Shown: positions 8,724 through 17,823 of the stretch, in pieces
Numbering within the stretch: position 1 is the stretch's first letter
Layout of the letters: every line of letters begins with the position of its first letter
NCBI RefSeq assembly: GCF_900109085.1
Contig: NZ_FNYW01000012.1
Location: forward strand, 1 to 43,729
Origin: Alkalibacterium gilvum
GTDB lineage: Bacteria > Bacillota > Bacilli > Lactobacillales > Carnobacteriaceae_A
Direction of reading: 5' to 3'
Length of the DNA stretch: 43,729 nucleotides
Notes under the pieces: generated by a model
The model's input: only the letters and a program-made list of their open reading frames with translations
Databases searched by the model: none
What the model was told of the DNA's origin: nothing
Made by a program: the position numbers and the translations under genes

Positions 8724-9740
8724 TTATAAATATTTTTTTATTTTTCGCTGACTATTAAATGCCGTTTTGAAAATTTCTTCTGCTACTTTTTCGCCGTTAT
8801 GATAAACACTTTTTTCGGTTAGCAATAAGAAATCGTCGGATATAACCATCGGTACTTCTGCTTTTAGTCCTTTAAAATCATGCTCAACTTGCAATAAGTA
8901 TTCTTCATTAATCTCTTGCTCAATGTAATCTTCCGGCACTATACCAATATTAGTTAAGGCGATATCAACAAATTTTCCCCCAACATGCTTATGCAACACT
9001 CTGACATGATCAGCATCGTTCAACTCTTCCGTTTCTCCTAATTGCGTCATTATATTGGATATATACACTACCTTTGCTTCTGTTTCAATTAACGCATCAC
9101 CAATATCTGGAATCATAATATTAGGTAATATACTTGTAAACAAGCTCCCCGGGCCTAAAACAACCAAATCTGCATTCATTATAGCTGATATAACTTTTCT
9201 ACTAGCTTTGACAGGACGTTCTTTTTCAACGCAAGTCACAGAGACCTTATCGATTTTTTTGCCTTTTTTAGGAATTTTCGATTCTCCTGTCTGAGTCGAA
9301 CCGTCCACATATTGTGCATGTAGATTTAAGGGTTCTTCTGCTGCTGGAAAAACATGACCTCTGACACGCATGAGTTTAGTTAAGAGTTGAATCGCTTCAT
9401 AAATATTTCCGTGCATATCTGTCATAGCTGATATAATCAGGTTACCTATAGTATGGCCATCTAAGTTTCTGTCATCAGATTTAAACCGGTACTGAAATAT
9501 TTCACGTTGTAGTTCTGGAATCTCAGATAGAGCTGTTAGCACATTTCTTAAATCACCTGGTGGAACAGCATTAAAGCTTCTGCGTAGAACCCCACTACTT
9601 CCACCATCATCAGCAACTGTCACAATAGCTGTAATATCTGCATCTTTTTCTTTTAAACTTTTCAGTATAACGGGTAAACCTGTCCCGCCACCTATAACAA
9701 CGATTTTAGGCTTTCTTTTTTTAAACGTTTCCTCTCTCAT
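8724..9740 (-). CDS. yvcK: Gluconeogenesis factor YvcK/GlmR
   Basis: A 338-aa cytoplasmic protein of the CofD-like/UPF0052 family. The N-terminal nucleotide-sugar-binding motif GGGTGLP is at 17-23, followed by the conserved VTVADDGGSSGVLR. In Bacillus, YvcK/GlmR binds UDP-GlcNAc and stimulates GlmS, steering carbon to cell-wall precursors; it is needed for growth on gluconeogenic substrates. The ATG overlaps the rapZ stop codon by 4 nt. This places it with RapZ, which in Gram-negatives senses amino-sugar status. Confidence 0.95.
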   Translation of the reverse strand: MREETFKKRKPKIVVIGGGTGLPVILKSLKEKDADITAIVTVADDGGSSGVLRRSFNAVPPGDLRNVLTALSEIPELQREIFQYRFKSDDRNLDGHTIGNLIISAMTDMHGNIYEAIQLLTKLMRVRGHVFPAAEEPLNLHAQYVDGSTQTGESKIPKKGKKIDKVSVTCVEKERPVKASRKVISAIMNADLVVLGPGSLFTSILPNIMIPDIGDALIETEAKVVYISNIMTQLGETEELNDADHVRVLHKHVGGKFVDIALTNIGIVPEDYIEQEINEEYLLQVEHDFKGLKAEVPMVISDDFLLLTEKSVYHNGEKVAEEIFKTAFNSQRKIKKYL

Positions 9741-10624
9741 GATCGCACAGTAGACTCCTTTGCTTTATCTTTATCGCGATGAGAAACATTTACATGATAC
9801 CCATCAGCCTTGATTTTATTTGCTATACGTTCAACTAAAGCAACTGATCGGTGCTTTCCGCCGGTACAGCCAATAGCAATAGTTACATTGCTTTTTCCCT
9901 CTTTTTTATAACCTGGGAGTGTAAAATCAACTAAATCAATAAATTTTTTATAAAATGATTCTGTTTCAGTTTGCTGCATTACATAATCATAAACTTCTTT
10001 ATCAAGTCCCGTCTGGGATCTTAATTCTTCTATATAATATGGATTTGGGAGAAATCTGACATCCATGACTATATCAGAATCTATTGGTAGGCCATATTTA
10101 AATCCAAATGATACAATTTCCACTCGAAACATATTTTTTTCTTTTTCTTTAAACTCTTTGATTAGTTTTTTTCTAAGTTCGCGAGGAGTTAACGTTGTTG
10201 TATCTATAACTAATTGCGCGCGCAATTTAATATCATTCAATAAATGGCGTTCTTTTTTTATACCTTCTATCGTACGATCATCTTTTGCTAAAGGATGAGA
10301 GCGTCTTGTTTCTTTATATCGAGTAACTAGTTCTTCATCTGTTGCTTCAAGGAAAACAATACGTGTGGTGATGTGAGGAGTGTTGTCCATAGTCACAAGC
10401 ACTTGGCTTATCTCTTCAAAAAAGTCTTTCATTCTTAAATCCATAACGAGAGCAATTTTACTAAATTGTCCAGTTTCCCTAACGAGTTTCCAAAAAGTTG
10501 GCAAGAGATTGGGGGGCATATTGTCTATACAATAATAGCCCATATCTTCAAAACTCTGCATAGCAACTGTTTTACCTGCACCACTCATCCCGGTTATTAT
10601 TACAAGTTCAAGTTTTTCATTCAT
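9737..10624 (-). CDS. rapZ: RNase adapter / nucleotide-binding protein RapZ (YvcJ)
   Basis: A 295-aa P-loop protein. Walker A (GMSGAGKT) is at residues 12-19 when the ATG at 10624 is used. That start is 8 nt after AGGAG and gives the usual MNEKLELV; a GTG at 10633 overlaps the ribosome binding site and is rejected. The C-terminal domain has the conserved IGCTGGKHRSVALVERIA. The Bacillus homologue YvcJ hydrolyses GTP and affects competence; the enterobacterial homologue guides RNase E to a small RNA. It is first in the rapZ-yvcK-whiA operon. A TATAAT lies at 10655-10660 on the minus strand, but the -35 is poor. Confidence 0.95.
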   Translation of the reverse strand: MNEKLELVIITGMSGAGKTVAMQSFEDMGYYCIDNMPPNLLPTFWKLVRETGQFSKIALVMDLRMKDFFEEISQVLVTMDNTPHITTRIVFLEATDEELVTRYKETRRSHPLAKDDRTIEGIKKERHLLNDIKLRAQLVIDTTTLTPRELRKKLIKEFKEKEKNMFRVEIVSFGFKYGLPIDSDIVMDVRFLPNPYYIEELRSQTGLDKEVYDYVMQQTETESFYKKFIDLVDFTLPGYKKEGKSNVTIAIGCTGGKHRSVALVERIANKIKADGYHVNVSHRDKDKAKESTVRS

Positions 10625-10742
10625 AACACTCACTCCTGTTTGCTCTATAGATTAATTATACTCTATTGTTTGCTTATCCAACCCATTATAACATTCCTGG
10701 TGTGTCATTACTAGCTTATAAAATATACATTTTTATGAAAAC

Positions 10743-10777
10743 AAAAAAGCCGATACTATACTTTTAATATAGTATCG
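10743..10777 (-). terminator. Terminator of pgm
   Basis: Perfect 10-bp stem (10751-10760 with 10768-10777) with loop CTTTTAA. On the minus strand it is followed after two bases by TTTTTT. It lies 20 bp beyond the pgm stop. Confidence 0.85.
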
Positions 10778-10796
10778 ACTCTTCATTTTTTTGAAC

Positions 10797-12521
10797 TTAA
10801 AGATCAACCCTTGAACGTATATCTGCTTCAAAGGCTTCCAATTTTTCGGAAACAATGACACCGGAATCATCGCGTGCTGAGATATAAAATTTAATTTTTG
10901 GCTCAGTCCCAGATGGTCGTACAGCAATCCAACTTGAATCAGCTAGTGTATATTTCAATACGTTAGCTGGTGGTAAGTCCATGGATTCCTTAGTATCAGC
11001 TGTCTGTCTTGTTTGTTCCTTGAAGTCTTCTATCACGGAAACTTCTACCCCACCAAAACTTTCAGGTGTCGCTGATCGGAACTCATTCATAATAGCATTT
11101 ATTTTTTCTGTTCCTTCCATTCCATCCATTTTCACAGAAATGGTTTTTTCTTTATAGTGACCATATTCGTGATAAATTTCATGGATAGTATCAAACAAGC
11201 TATACCCTTGTTCTTTATAATAAGCGGTCATTTCTGCCACCATAACGAGCGCTTGGATAGCATCCTTATCTCTAACGAAAGGCTGAACAAGATATCCATA
11301 ACTTTCTTCAAATCCATACATGAAAACTTTGGAACGATCAGCTTCGAAAGCTTTGATTTTTTCAGCTATAAATTTGAATCCTGTGAGTACATTTATTGTT
11401 TCCACACCGTATTTATCACCAATAACACTTGGCAACTCACTTGATACAATGGATTTCAGCATGACACTGTTTCTTGGCAAGGTTTCATTGGTTGAGAGTG
11501 CTTTAAATATATATTCAACCATCAACGCTGCAATTTGATTTCCTGTTAGGACTTCGTAATGTCCTTTAGCGGTTCTTACAGCCACTCCTAAGCGGTCAGC
11601 ATCAGGGTCTGTAGCTATGAGGACATCCGCATCCACTTCTTTCCCTTTTTCTATAGCCAACTCAAAAGCAGCAGGATCTTCAGGATTAGGAGACTTTACT
11701 GTTGTGAAGTCAGGGTCAGGTTTGGACTGTTCTTCTACAAATGAAACATTTTTAAATCCAATTTGTCTTAAAGCTTTTTCACCCAGCATTTGCCCAGTAC
11801 CATGAAGCGGTGTAAAAACAATTTTCAACTCTCTGCCTTGTCTATCTGTTAAGTCTTGATTAATGGTAACTGTTTTAATTGCTTCAAGGTAAAACTTATC
11901 TATGTCTTTCCCAACAAATTTAAGTAAACCTTTTGTCTCTGCTTCTTTTTGTTTCATTGCTTTAATGGATAAAATATCTTCAACACTTCTTACAAATGTT
12001 GTTAATTCATCAGCTTCTTTTGGAGGTAATTGCCCTCCATCGTCACCGTATACCTTATATCCATTGTATTCAGGTGGATTATGGCTAGCTGTTATCATAA
12101 TTCCTGCAGCTGCTTTAAGATGTCTAACAGCAAAAGATAATTCAGGCGTTGGACGCAACTCTTCAAATACATATGCTTTTATACCATGGTGCGCTAAAGT
12201 CAAGGCAGCTTCTACTGCAAACGCTTTAGACATATGTCGAGAATCATACGCAATAGCGACACCTCGCTCCTTCATTTGCTTACCCTGATTTTCTATGAAT
12301 AAAGCCAAACCTTCAGTCGCTTGCCTGACTGTATAGATGTTCATGCGGTTTGTTCCTGCACCGATAATCCCTCGCATACCTGCTGTTCCAAATTCTAATG
12401 ATGTATAAAAAGCATCTTCTAGCTTGGATTCATCATTTTTATATTTTTGCAAATCTTGTTTTAATGATTCATCTAGATTCTCATACTCAAGCCATGTTTG
12501 ATATTTTTCTTTCCAGTTCAT
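10797..12521 (-). CDS. pgcA: Phosphoglucomutase / phosphomannomutase (alpha-D-phosphohexomutase)
   Basis: A 574-aa cytoplasmic enzyme that interconverts glucose 6-phosphate and glucose 1-phosphate, supplying UDP-glucose for polymers. The phosphoserine loop ITASHNP has Ser146, the magnesium site DPDADRLG is at 305-312, the sugar-binding loop GFEESYGYL is in domain 3, and the phosphate-binding RPSGTEPK is near the C terminus. The length fits the PgcA-type enzymes of Firmicutes. It has its own terminator and no close operon partner. The exact split between glucose and mannose substrates cannot be read from sequence. Confidence 0.93.
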   Translation of the reverse strand: MNWKEKYQTWLEYENLDESLKQDLQKYKNDESKLEDAFYTSLEFGTAGMRGIIGAGTNRMNIYTVRQATEGLALFIENQGKQMKERGVAIAYDSRHMSKAFAVEAALTLAHHGIKAYVFEELRPTPELSFAVRHLKAAAGIMITASHNPPEYNGYKVYGDDGGQLPPKEADELTTFVRSVEDILSIKAMKQKEAETKGLLKFVGKDIDKFYLEAIKTVTINQDLTDRQGRELKIVFTPLHGTGQMLGEKALRQIGFKNVSFVEEQSKPDPDFTTVKSPNPEDPAAFELAIEKGKEVDADVLIATDPDADRLGVAVRTAKGHYEVLTGNQIAALMVEYIFKALSTNETLPRNSVMLKSIVSSELPSVIGDKYGVETINVLTGFKFIAEKIKAFEADRSKVFMYGFEESYGYLVQPFVRDKDAIQALVMVAEMTAYYKEQGYSLFDTIHEIYHEYGHYKEKTISVKMDGMEGTEKINAIMNEFRSATPESFGGVEVSVIEDFKEQTRQTADTKESMDLPPANVLKYTLADSSWIAVRPSGTEPKIKFYISARDDSGVIVSEKLEAFEADIRSRVDL

Positions 12522-12801
12522 TACAATCCCTCGTCTCTAATTTGATATTTTTCAGTTATCTCTTATAATTAATTGTATCATTTTTACCTTCATCTTGCAT
12601 GAAAAAAGAGTATACATATAGAGATTAATAATATTTGCACAGTTAATGGCTTGAATTATTAGATAATTATTTTATTCGTTCAAAAAGAGTGTGGCGTAAA
12701 AAGTGTTTAACCCTTTACTACGTCAGGTTATCCAGTATTATTTGTGTAAGTGTTCGGCACCTTTACTTTTGAGCGCATTTTTTTAAAAAAATCAAAAAAA
12801 A
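12522..12801. other. Gene-free stretch between pgm and trxB
   Basis: About 280 bp of AT-rich DNA upstream of pgm. A TACAAT -10-like hexamer for pgm lies at 12572-12577 on the minus strand with no clear -35. I see no ORF with a ribosome binding site, no RNA gene and no repeat structure apart from the trxB terminator at its right end. Confidence 0.5.
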
Positions 12802-12831
12802 GAAAGAGGCTAAGATTTTTCAGCCTCTTTC
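12794..12831 (-). terminator. Terminator of trxB
   Basis: A 10-bp perfect stem (GAAAGAGGCT at 12802-12811 with AGCCTCTTTC at 12822-12831). On the minus strand it is followed by a T-run (A-run 12794-12800 on the given strand). It lies about 20 bp after the trxB stop. Confidence 0.88.
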
Positions 12832-12852
12832 AACTCTATTTATTTAACTCTT

Positions 12853-13797
12853 TTACTTTTCCATTGCTTCTTTCAACTCTTCAACATACTGATATGCAGC
12901 ATTTCCAGCGATTGATCCGTCTCCTACTGCTGTTGCTACTTGTCTGAGTACGGTCTCTCTAACATCTCCTACAGCAAAAATGCCTGGGATTTGAGTCATC
13001 ATATTTGCATCAGTTTCAATCCAACCTTCTTCATTTGTGATTGGTAAAGACATAAATGATTCCGAATTGGGTAGCAGGCCAATATAGATGAACGCACCGT
13101 CTGTTCTCACAAGGCTTGTTTCGCCATTTTTCACATTTTTAACTTCAACACCGGTGACACTTTCTTCTCCTACGATTTCTTCAACAACTGTATCCCAAAT
13201 AAAATCAATTTTTTTATTTTTATACGCACGGTCCTGAAGTATTTTCTGTGCTCTTAATTCATCTCTACGATGTATAATTGTTACTTTGTCAGCAAATTGA
13301 GTCAAGTAAGCACCTTCCTCAACAGCTGAATCTCCACCACCAACAACAATAATTTCTTTATTTCTGAAAAATGCCCCATCACAAACGGCGCAGTAAGACA
13401 CGCCTCGTCCGTTAAACTCAGCTTCGCCTTTAACACCTAGTTTTTTATGCTCTGCACCTGTAGCAATTATAACTGATCTTGTCTGATACGTTTTATCAGA
13501 CGTAATAACTTCTTTTACAGTCTCTTTATCCGCAATTTCACGTACGTCTCCATAGACATGTTCTGCACCAAACTGTGTCGCTCCTTCAAGCATTTTCATT
13601 GATAAATCAGGTCCAGTGACACTCTTAAATCCAGAATAATTTTCTATTTCCGCTGTGTTATTTAGCTGTCCTCCTGGTATACCCTTTTCAAGTATCAATG
13701 TTTTCAAATTTGAACGGGATGCATATAATGCAGCAGTTAAACCGCCTGGTCCTGCTCCTATAATAATGACATCATATATTGTTTTATTCTCTTCCAT
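12853..13797 (-). CDS. trxB: Thioredoxin-disulfide reductase
   Basis: A 314-aa cytoplasmic FAD/NADPH enzyme that keeps thioredoxin reduced. FAD motif GAGPGG is at 14-19, the redox-active CAVC has Cys136 and Cys139, the NADPH motif GGGDSA follows at about 153-158, and the C-terminal FAD motif IFAVGDVRE is present. The length is standard. It is transcribed alone, with its own promoter (13877-13904) and terminator. Together with the glutathione reductase at the left it suggests two thiol systems. Confidence 0.96.
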   Translation of the reverse strand: MEENKTIYDVIIIGAGPGGLTAALYASRSNLKTLILEKGIPGGQLNNTAEIENYSGFKSVTGPDLSMKMLEGATQFGAEHVYGDVREIADKETVKEVITSDKTYQTRSVIIATGAEHKKLGVKGEAEFNGRGVSYCAVCDGAFFRNKEIIVVGGGDSAVEEGAYLTQFADKVTIIHRRDELRAQKILQDRAYKNKKIDFIWDTVVEEIVGEESVTGVEVKNVKNGETSLVRTDGAFIYIGLLPNSESFMSLPITNEEGWIETDANMMTQIPGIFAVGDVRETVLRQVATAVGDGSIAGNAAYQYVEELKEAMEK

Positions 13798-13876
13798 GTA
13801 ATTAAATTCCTTTCAATAAATAGTTGGTTAAAATTATTTTTATTTAACTTACTTTTTGTAAGCATCAAGCGTTTAT

Positions 13877-13904
13877 AGTGTACCAAATACCTGAAAATTG
13901 TCAA
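13877..13904 (-). promoter_or_regulatory. Sigma-A promoter of trxB
   Basis: On the minus strand a perfect TTGACA (-35, 13899-13904) is followed after 16 bp by TACACT (-10, 13877-13882). It leaves an 80-nt leader before the trxB ATG. Confidence 0.75.
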
Positions 13905-13908
13905 GCAA

Positions 13909-13963
13909 AAGCTCCCTTTATGATCAACAGGTGTTATTCATTCTGTTTGTGTAAAAGGAGCTT
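13909..13963 (-). terminator. Compound hairpin between gpsA and trxB, possible gpsA terminator
   Basis: The outer arms at 13909-13920 and 13952-13963 pair with a single mismatch. Inside, AACAG/CTGTT form a second short stem. Only four Ts follow on the minus strand, so it may be a weak terminator. The trxB -35 begins just 5 bp beyond it. Confidence 0.5.
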
Positions 13964-14025
13964 CCGAAACTATTATTTTATTAACTTCATATTTTAAACG
14001 GTAATTATTGTGTCAAATACACTAG

Positions 14026-15027
14026 CTACTCAGCTTTTCCCTCACGCTGCATCAAATGAGATATAACTTGTTTAACTTCAGCATCATTATATAACACATC
14101 ATAAATTGCCTCTGTTATGGGCATTTCTATTGCGTGCTCTTTCGCCAATTCGAAAGCAGCTTGAGTAGTTGATACGCCTTCTACAACCATTCCCATATTT
14201 GAAAGAACAGTTTTAATTGCTTTTCCTTCACCTAATTGATGTCCGGCTCGCCAGTTTCTTGAGTGTGGACTTGTACATGTAACAATCAAATCTCCCACTC
14301 CGCTGAGTCCCATAAAAGTTAAAGGATCCGCGCCCATTTCTACACCTAGACGACTGATTTCCGCTAGGCCTCGTGTCACAAGGCCAGCCTTAGCATTATC
14401 GCCATAACCTAGTCCAGCGATAACACCTGCACCTATAGCTATAATGTTTTTTAATGCTGCCCCAATTTCAACACCTATAATATCCGGATTAGTATATACT
14501 CTAAAATAGTCATTGAGAAATAATTTTTGGACAAACTTTGCACGTTCTAGATTCAATGAAGCGGCAGTAATAGTAGTCAAGTCGTGATTAATAACTTCCT
14601 CAGCATGACTGGGACCTGATAGGGCAACAATTCCTTCAGTCTTTTTGGCTGATAATTCTTCATTTAAAATCACCGATATCCGCTTATGGGTTTCTCGTTC
14701 TAACCCTTTAGATGCATGAATAATAGTTACTTTACGGTCAAGTGTATCGTTTAATTTTCGAGCCAGTTGACGTATACCGTTTGTTGGTATAACGACAAGG
14801 ATGGCTTCTGCGTTCATAACCGCTTGCTTTAAATCTGTCGTTGCAACCAATTCATCTGGAAATTTAAATTCCGGTAAATAATGCTCATTCGTATGATTCG
14901 TATTTATTTCATTTTTTTGTTTCTCTTCTCTCGTCCAAATGTTTACTTGGTGACCATTTTCTACTAGAACATTGGCTAAAGCACTACCCCATGACCCAGC
15001 ACCTAAAACAGCTACTTTGCTACTCAC
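14026..15027 (-). CDS. gpsA: Glycerol-3-phosphate dehydrogenase [NAD(P)+]
   Basis: A 333-aa cytoplasmic enzyme that reduces dihydroxyacetone phosphate to sn-glycerol 3-phosphate, the backbone of phospholipids and teichoic acids. The nucleotide-binding motif GAGSWGSALA is at 9-18, followed by the conserved ASKGLE, LSGPSHAEEV and the catalytic-lysine segment GAALKNIIAIGAG. The start is GTG at 15027, 6 nt after AAGGAGG. It lies 39 nt behind lgt in the hprK-lgt-gpsA unit. Confidence 0.96.
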   Translation of the reverse strand: MSSKVAVLGAGSWGSALANVLVENGHQVNIWTREEKQKNEINTNHTNEHYLPEFKFPDELVATTDLKQAVMNAEAILVVIPTNGIRQLARKLNDTLDRKVTIIHASKGLERETHKRISVILNEELSAKKTEGIVALSGPSHAEEVINHDLTTITAASLNLERAKFVQKLFLNDYFRVYTNPDIIGVEIGAALKNIIAIGAGVIAGLGYGDNAKAGLVTRGLAEISRLGVEMGADPLTFMGLSGVGDLIVTCTSPHSRNWRAGHQLGEGKAIKTVLSNMGMVVEGVSTTQAAFELAKEHAIEMPITEAIYDVLYNDAEVKQVISHLMQREGKAE

Positions 15028-15066
15028 TTGAGTTCCTCCTTAATCACTGCTGAAAATGATAGAGAT

Positions 15067-15942
15067 CTATTTTTTTCGGTTCTCATATTTTTTCTTTTTT
15101 TCTTGAAATTCTTTTTCTGGCTTAATACCTTGTGTGTAATAAGCAGGTTTGGGATAGGTGTAAAAACGTCTGTATACAATCAGACCAATACTTGCTATTA
15201 AAAGAATTAAAGAAAACACCTGTGAAACACGGAAAATCCCAATATACAAACTGTCTGTTCTCATTCCTTCAATGAAAAAGCGTCCCAGTCCATACCAAGC
15301 GAGATATCCTAAAAAGACTTCTCCTCTTAGCATCAACCCTTTTTTAGCCCTTAGTAGCATTAGGACAACAAATCCAACGACATTCCAAACTGATTCATAT
15401 AAAAATGTGGGATGATAATAACTTCCGTTAATATTCATTTGCTCAATAATAAAATTAGGTAGTTGCAGTTTTTCTAAAAATTGTCTACTTACCTCGCCGC
15501 CATGGGCTTCTTGATTTATGAAATTACCCCAACGTCCAATAGCTTGCGCAATCATTACATGAGGAGCTAGAATATCTACTAAAAGCCAAACTGGCACATC
15601 ATTCTTTTTACTGTACCAATACATTGTAATGAAACCAAGTATTAGACCTCCATAAATCGCTATACCACCTTCCCATATAAAGAAAATACGCAAAGGATCA
15701 GCTAAATATGTTGGTAGTTCAAATAACACATAATATATACGGGCACCAATCAAACCAAAAGGTATGATCCAAAAAGAAAGATCTACAATAAAATCTTCTC
15801 TAATTCCTAATTTATCCGCTTCTTGTATGCTTAGCCAAACTGCTAAAAACATGCCTGTTACAATAATAATTCCATACCAGGCTACTTCTATCGGTCCTAA
15901 GTTAAAAGCAATCGGATCGATACTTCCTAAAATGCTTTGCAT
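15067..15942 (-). CDS. lgt: Prolipoprotein diacylglyceryl transferase
   Basis: A 291-aa polytopic membrane enzyme that moves diacylglycerol from phosphatidylglycerol to the lipobox cysteine of prelipoproteins. The Lgt signature GRWGNFINQEAHGG is at 136-149, and the C-terminal GLGRFFIEGMRTDSLYIG is also typical. About seven hydrophobic segments are visible. The basic C-terminal tail (KKKKYENRKK) is cytoplasmic in the usual topology. It starts 15 nt after the hprK stop, in an order conserved in Firmicutes. Confidence 0.96.
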   Translation of the reverse strand: MQSILGSIDPIAFNLGPIEVAWYGIIIVTGMFLAVWLSIQEADKLGIREDFIVDLSFWIIPFGLIGARIYYVLFELPTYLADPLRIFFIWEGGIAIYGGLILGFITMYWYSKKNDVPVWLLVDILAPHVMIAQAIGRWGNFINQEAHGGEVSRQFLEKLQLPNFIIEQMNINGSYYHPTFLYESVWNVVGFVVLMLLRAKKGLMLRGEVFLGYLAWYGLGRFFIEGMRTDSLYIGIFRVSQVFSLILLIASIGLIVYRRFYTYPKPAYYTQGIKPEKEFQEKKKKYENRKK

Positions 15943-15957
15943 CTATGAATCTCCTAT

Positions 15958-16896
15958 CTATTCTTCCCTTGTATTCTTTTCAATTAATTTGTTTAGATTA
16001 TTTTCAAACGTTTTTGTAGCGTCATATCCCATTTCTTTGGCACGAATATTCATTGTAGCAATTTCAATAATTATTGATAAATTCCGTCCTACCCTTACTG
16101 GTATAGATAGCTTAGGAATATCGACATTAAAAATACTCATTTTATCCAAGTTATAACCAAGTCGGTCATATTTTTTATTTCGATCCCAATGTTCGAGGTT
16201 GATTATTAAGTCCACTCTCTTTTTGGTACGTATGGATCCCACACCAAATAAATTCACAACATCAATAACCCCAACGCCTCTTATTTCAATTAAATTCCTT
16301 AATATCTCTGGTGGTTCACCGATAATACGTCTTTCATCCATCATATATAGTTCAACTCTGTCATCGGCAACTAAACGATGCCCGCGCTGAATAAGCTCAA
16401 GTGCGGTTTCAGATTTCCCTATACCTGAGCCACCAATAATCAAGACTCCCATACCGTACATATCTACAAGTACACCATGTTGAGAAATACGTTCAGCTAA
16501 ATGTTCTTCTAAAAAATTTGTCACATTTGAAGACAAACGTGTAGTGGAGCGTTTTGATAGAAGAACTGGGATTCCTTTTTCTTCTGCAGCTTTCAAAAGC
16601 TCTTTAGGTGGTTCTTGATTTCTTGATACTAAGAAGGCCGGTGTTTCAGCCTGACACATACGTTTCATGACAATATAACGTTCGTCACTTGTCATTTTCT
16701 CTGTAAATGATAACTCTGTTTTACCTAATAATTGTACGCGATCTATAGGATAAAAATTAAAGTAACCTGTTAATTCAAGAGCGGGTCTTGATAGATCACT
16801 AACTAGAATTTCTCTATCCAGGTTCTCTTCACCAACAACGACACGTATGTCATCCATTGACTCGACCAATTCATGTATTTTAACGGAAGTAGCCAT
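15958..16896 (-). CDS. hprK: HPr kinase/phosphorylase
   Basis: A 312-aa bifunctional regulator that phosphorylates and dephosphorylates Ser46 of HPr, the signal for CcpA-dependent carbon catabolite repression. Walker A (GGSGIGKS) is at 155-162, the catalytic region includes His140 and the VADD acidic pair at 177-180, and the family signature EIRGVGVIDV lies near 208. The ATG at 16896 has AAAGGAG 7 nt upstream. Its presence supports looking for CcpA operators (cre) in this genome; two candidates are listed. Confidence 0.97.
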   Translation of the reverse strand: MATSVKIHELVESMDDIRVVVGEENLDREILVSDLSRPALELTGYFNFYPIDRVQLLGKTELSFTEKMTSDERYIVMKRMCQAETPAFLVSRNQEPPKELLKAAEEKGIPVLLSKRSTTRLSSNVTNFLEEHLAERISQHGVLVDMYGMGVLIIGGSGIGKSETALELIQRGHRLVADDRVELYMMDERRIIGEPPEILRNLIEIRGVGVIDVVNLFGVGSIRTKKRVDLIINLEHWDRNKKYDRLGYNLDKMSIFNVDIPKLSIPVRVGRNLSIIIEIATMNIRAKEMGYDATKTFENNLNKLIEKNTREE

Positions 16897-17136
16897 TGAT
16901 TATCTCCTTTATTCATTGATATAAACATACCTTCATCATATCACATCTAACAATATCATAGTAGAAATTTTAAATAGACTCTTTGATATAAATAAAGAAC
17001 AGCCGTGATTTCTCTCACCGTTTTATATCTACTATTGTTCCCAAAATTTTCGAAGAAGGTCTCCGCCTGTTTTTTCTGCAGTAGTCCTACATTTTTATAT
17101 TTAAATAGTCTCTTGTCTTTCATGTTTTGAGACTAA
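16897..17136. other. Intergenic stretch between hprK and the YvlD-like gene
   Basis: About 240 bp without a credible ORF. It holds an imperfect direct repeat (TTTAAATAGACTCTT near 16970 and TTTAAATAGTCTCTT near 17100) and an inverted repeat TAGTCTC/GAGACTA (17106-17112 with 17129-17135). On the minus strand TGATATGAT about 40 bp before hprK could be an extended -10 for that gene. Confidence 0.4.
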
Positions 17137-17138
17137 AA

Positions 17139-17171
17139 AAACGCGATTGCAAATAATTTGCAACCACGTTT
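17139..17171 (-). terminator. Terminator of the YvlB-PspC-YvlD operon
   Basis: The inner stem TTGCAAAT/ATTTGCAA (17147-17154 with 17156-17163) continues, after a small internal loop, into AAACG/CGTTT (17139-17143 with 17167-17171). On the minus strand it ends in a run of Ts (A-run 17135-17141). Confidence 0.75.
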
Positions 17172-17179
17172 CTTCTTCT

Positions 17180-17515
17180 CTAATCATTAGCATTATTGAA
17201 ATACGCATTTAATGCTGATACGATTACGGCCACTACCAACGCTAGGAAAAATGAACTGAAACCAAAACCGCTGACTAAAACTGCCGTTAACCATAACATC
17301 AAGCCATTGATAATCAAGTAAAACAATCCCAGTGTCATAATCGTTATTGGGAATGATAAAATAACTAATATTGGTTTGACAAGAACATTCAATACTCCAA
17401 ACACAACAGCAGCTACGAGCGCTGTTGTCCACGAGGTAATCATGAAGCCATCAAGAAAACCTGCTAATGCCAAGAAAATCAATGTATTAGCTAAGATTCG
17501 TTGCCACCATTTCAT
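17180..17515 (-). CDS. Small 4-TM membrane protein, YvlD / 'phage holin family IV' type
   Basis: A 111-aa protein that is almost entirely hydrophobic, with four predicted membrane helices and the family features NVLVKPILVILSFPITI and ALNAYF near the end. The domain database name 'phage holin' is misleading: homologues sit in chromosomal operons with PspC-domain proteins, as here, and no phage genes are nearby. Its start is 3 nt after the PspC-domain gene. It likely takes part in an envelope-stress module; the molecular role is not established. Confidence 0.85.
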   Translation of the reverse strand: MKWWQRILANTLIFLALAGFLDGFMITSWTTALVAAVVFGVLNVLVKPILVILSFPITIMTLGLFYLIINGLMLWLTAVLVSGFGFSSFFLALVVAVIVSALNAYFNNAND

Positions 17516-17518
17516 TGA

Positions 17519-17812
17519 TTAAAAGTCACTCCAATCGTCTTCTTCAACTTTTTCAGCTTCTTTTCTCTTGGTTTTTCCGTTGTATTGTCCGAAAGGCGAA
17601 CGCCCTTTGTTCGTTGGACGCGATACTTGTTCACCATCGGGCATCACTAATGCCAATAGTAGATATATTGGAACCGTAGAACCTACACCGATAAAGGTCA
17701 ATACAACGACAACGACTCGAAGTAAGACTGGATCAATGTTAAAATATTCTCCTAGTCCACCTATCACACCAAATATTACTTCATTGTTCTTTGATTTTGT
17801 TAATTTTTTCAT
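17519..17812 (-). CDS. PspC-domain membrane protein (YvlC-like)
   Basis: A 97-aa protein from the ATG at 17812 (MKKLTKSK), which has GAGGGA 7 nt upstream. An in-frame ATG at 17827 overlaps the upstream stop codon, but its ribosome binding site would touch the start. The PspC domain has the typical GVIGGLGEYFNIDPVLLRVV and one or two membrane helices (about 33-60); a charged tail ends KVEEDDWSDF. PspC proteins sense or respond to membrane damage. It lies between the DUF4097 protein and the 4-TM protein in one operon. Confidence 0.88.
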   Translation of the reverse strand: MKKLTKSKNNEVIFGVIGGLGEYFNIDPVLLRVVVVVLTFIGVGSTVPIYLLLALVMPDGEQVSRPTNKGRSPFGQYNGKTKRKEAEKVEEDDWSDF

Positions 17813-17823
17813 TTCTTTATCCC

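Noticed and set aside
11902-12288. 128-aa open frame on the plus strand
   Set aside because: It is antisense to the phosphoglucomutase gene, has no ribosome binding site and looks like no protein family.
12715-12725. 11-nt sequence TTACTACGTCA shared by two intergenic regions (also 19656-19666)
   Set aside because: Only two copies, no shared position relative to promoters or terminators, and no symmetry; coincidence is likely.
17180-17515. Prophage holin
   Set aside because: The domain name suggests phage, but the gene sits in a PspC operon between core genes and no phage genes are present.
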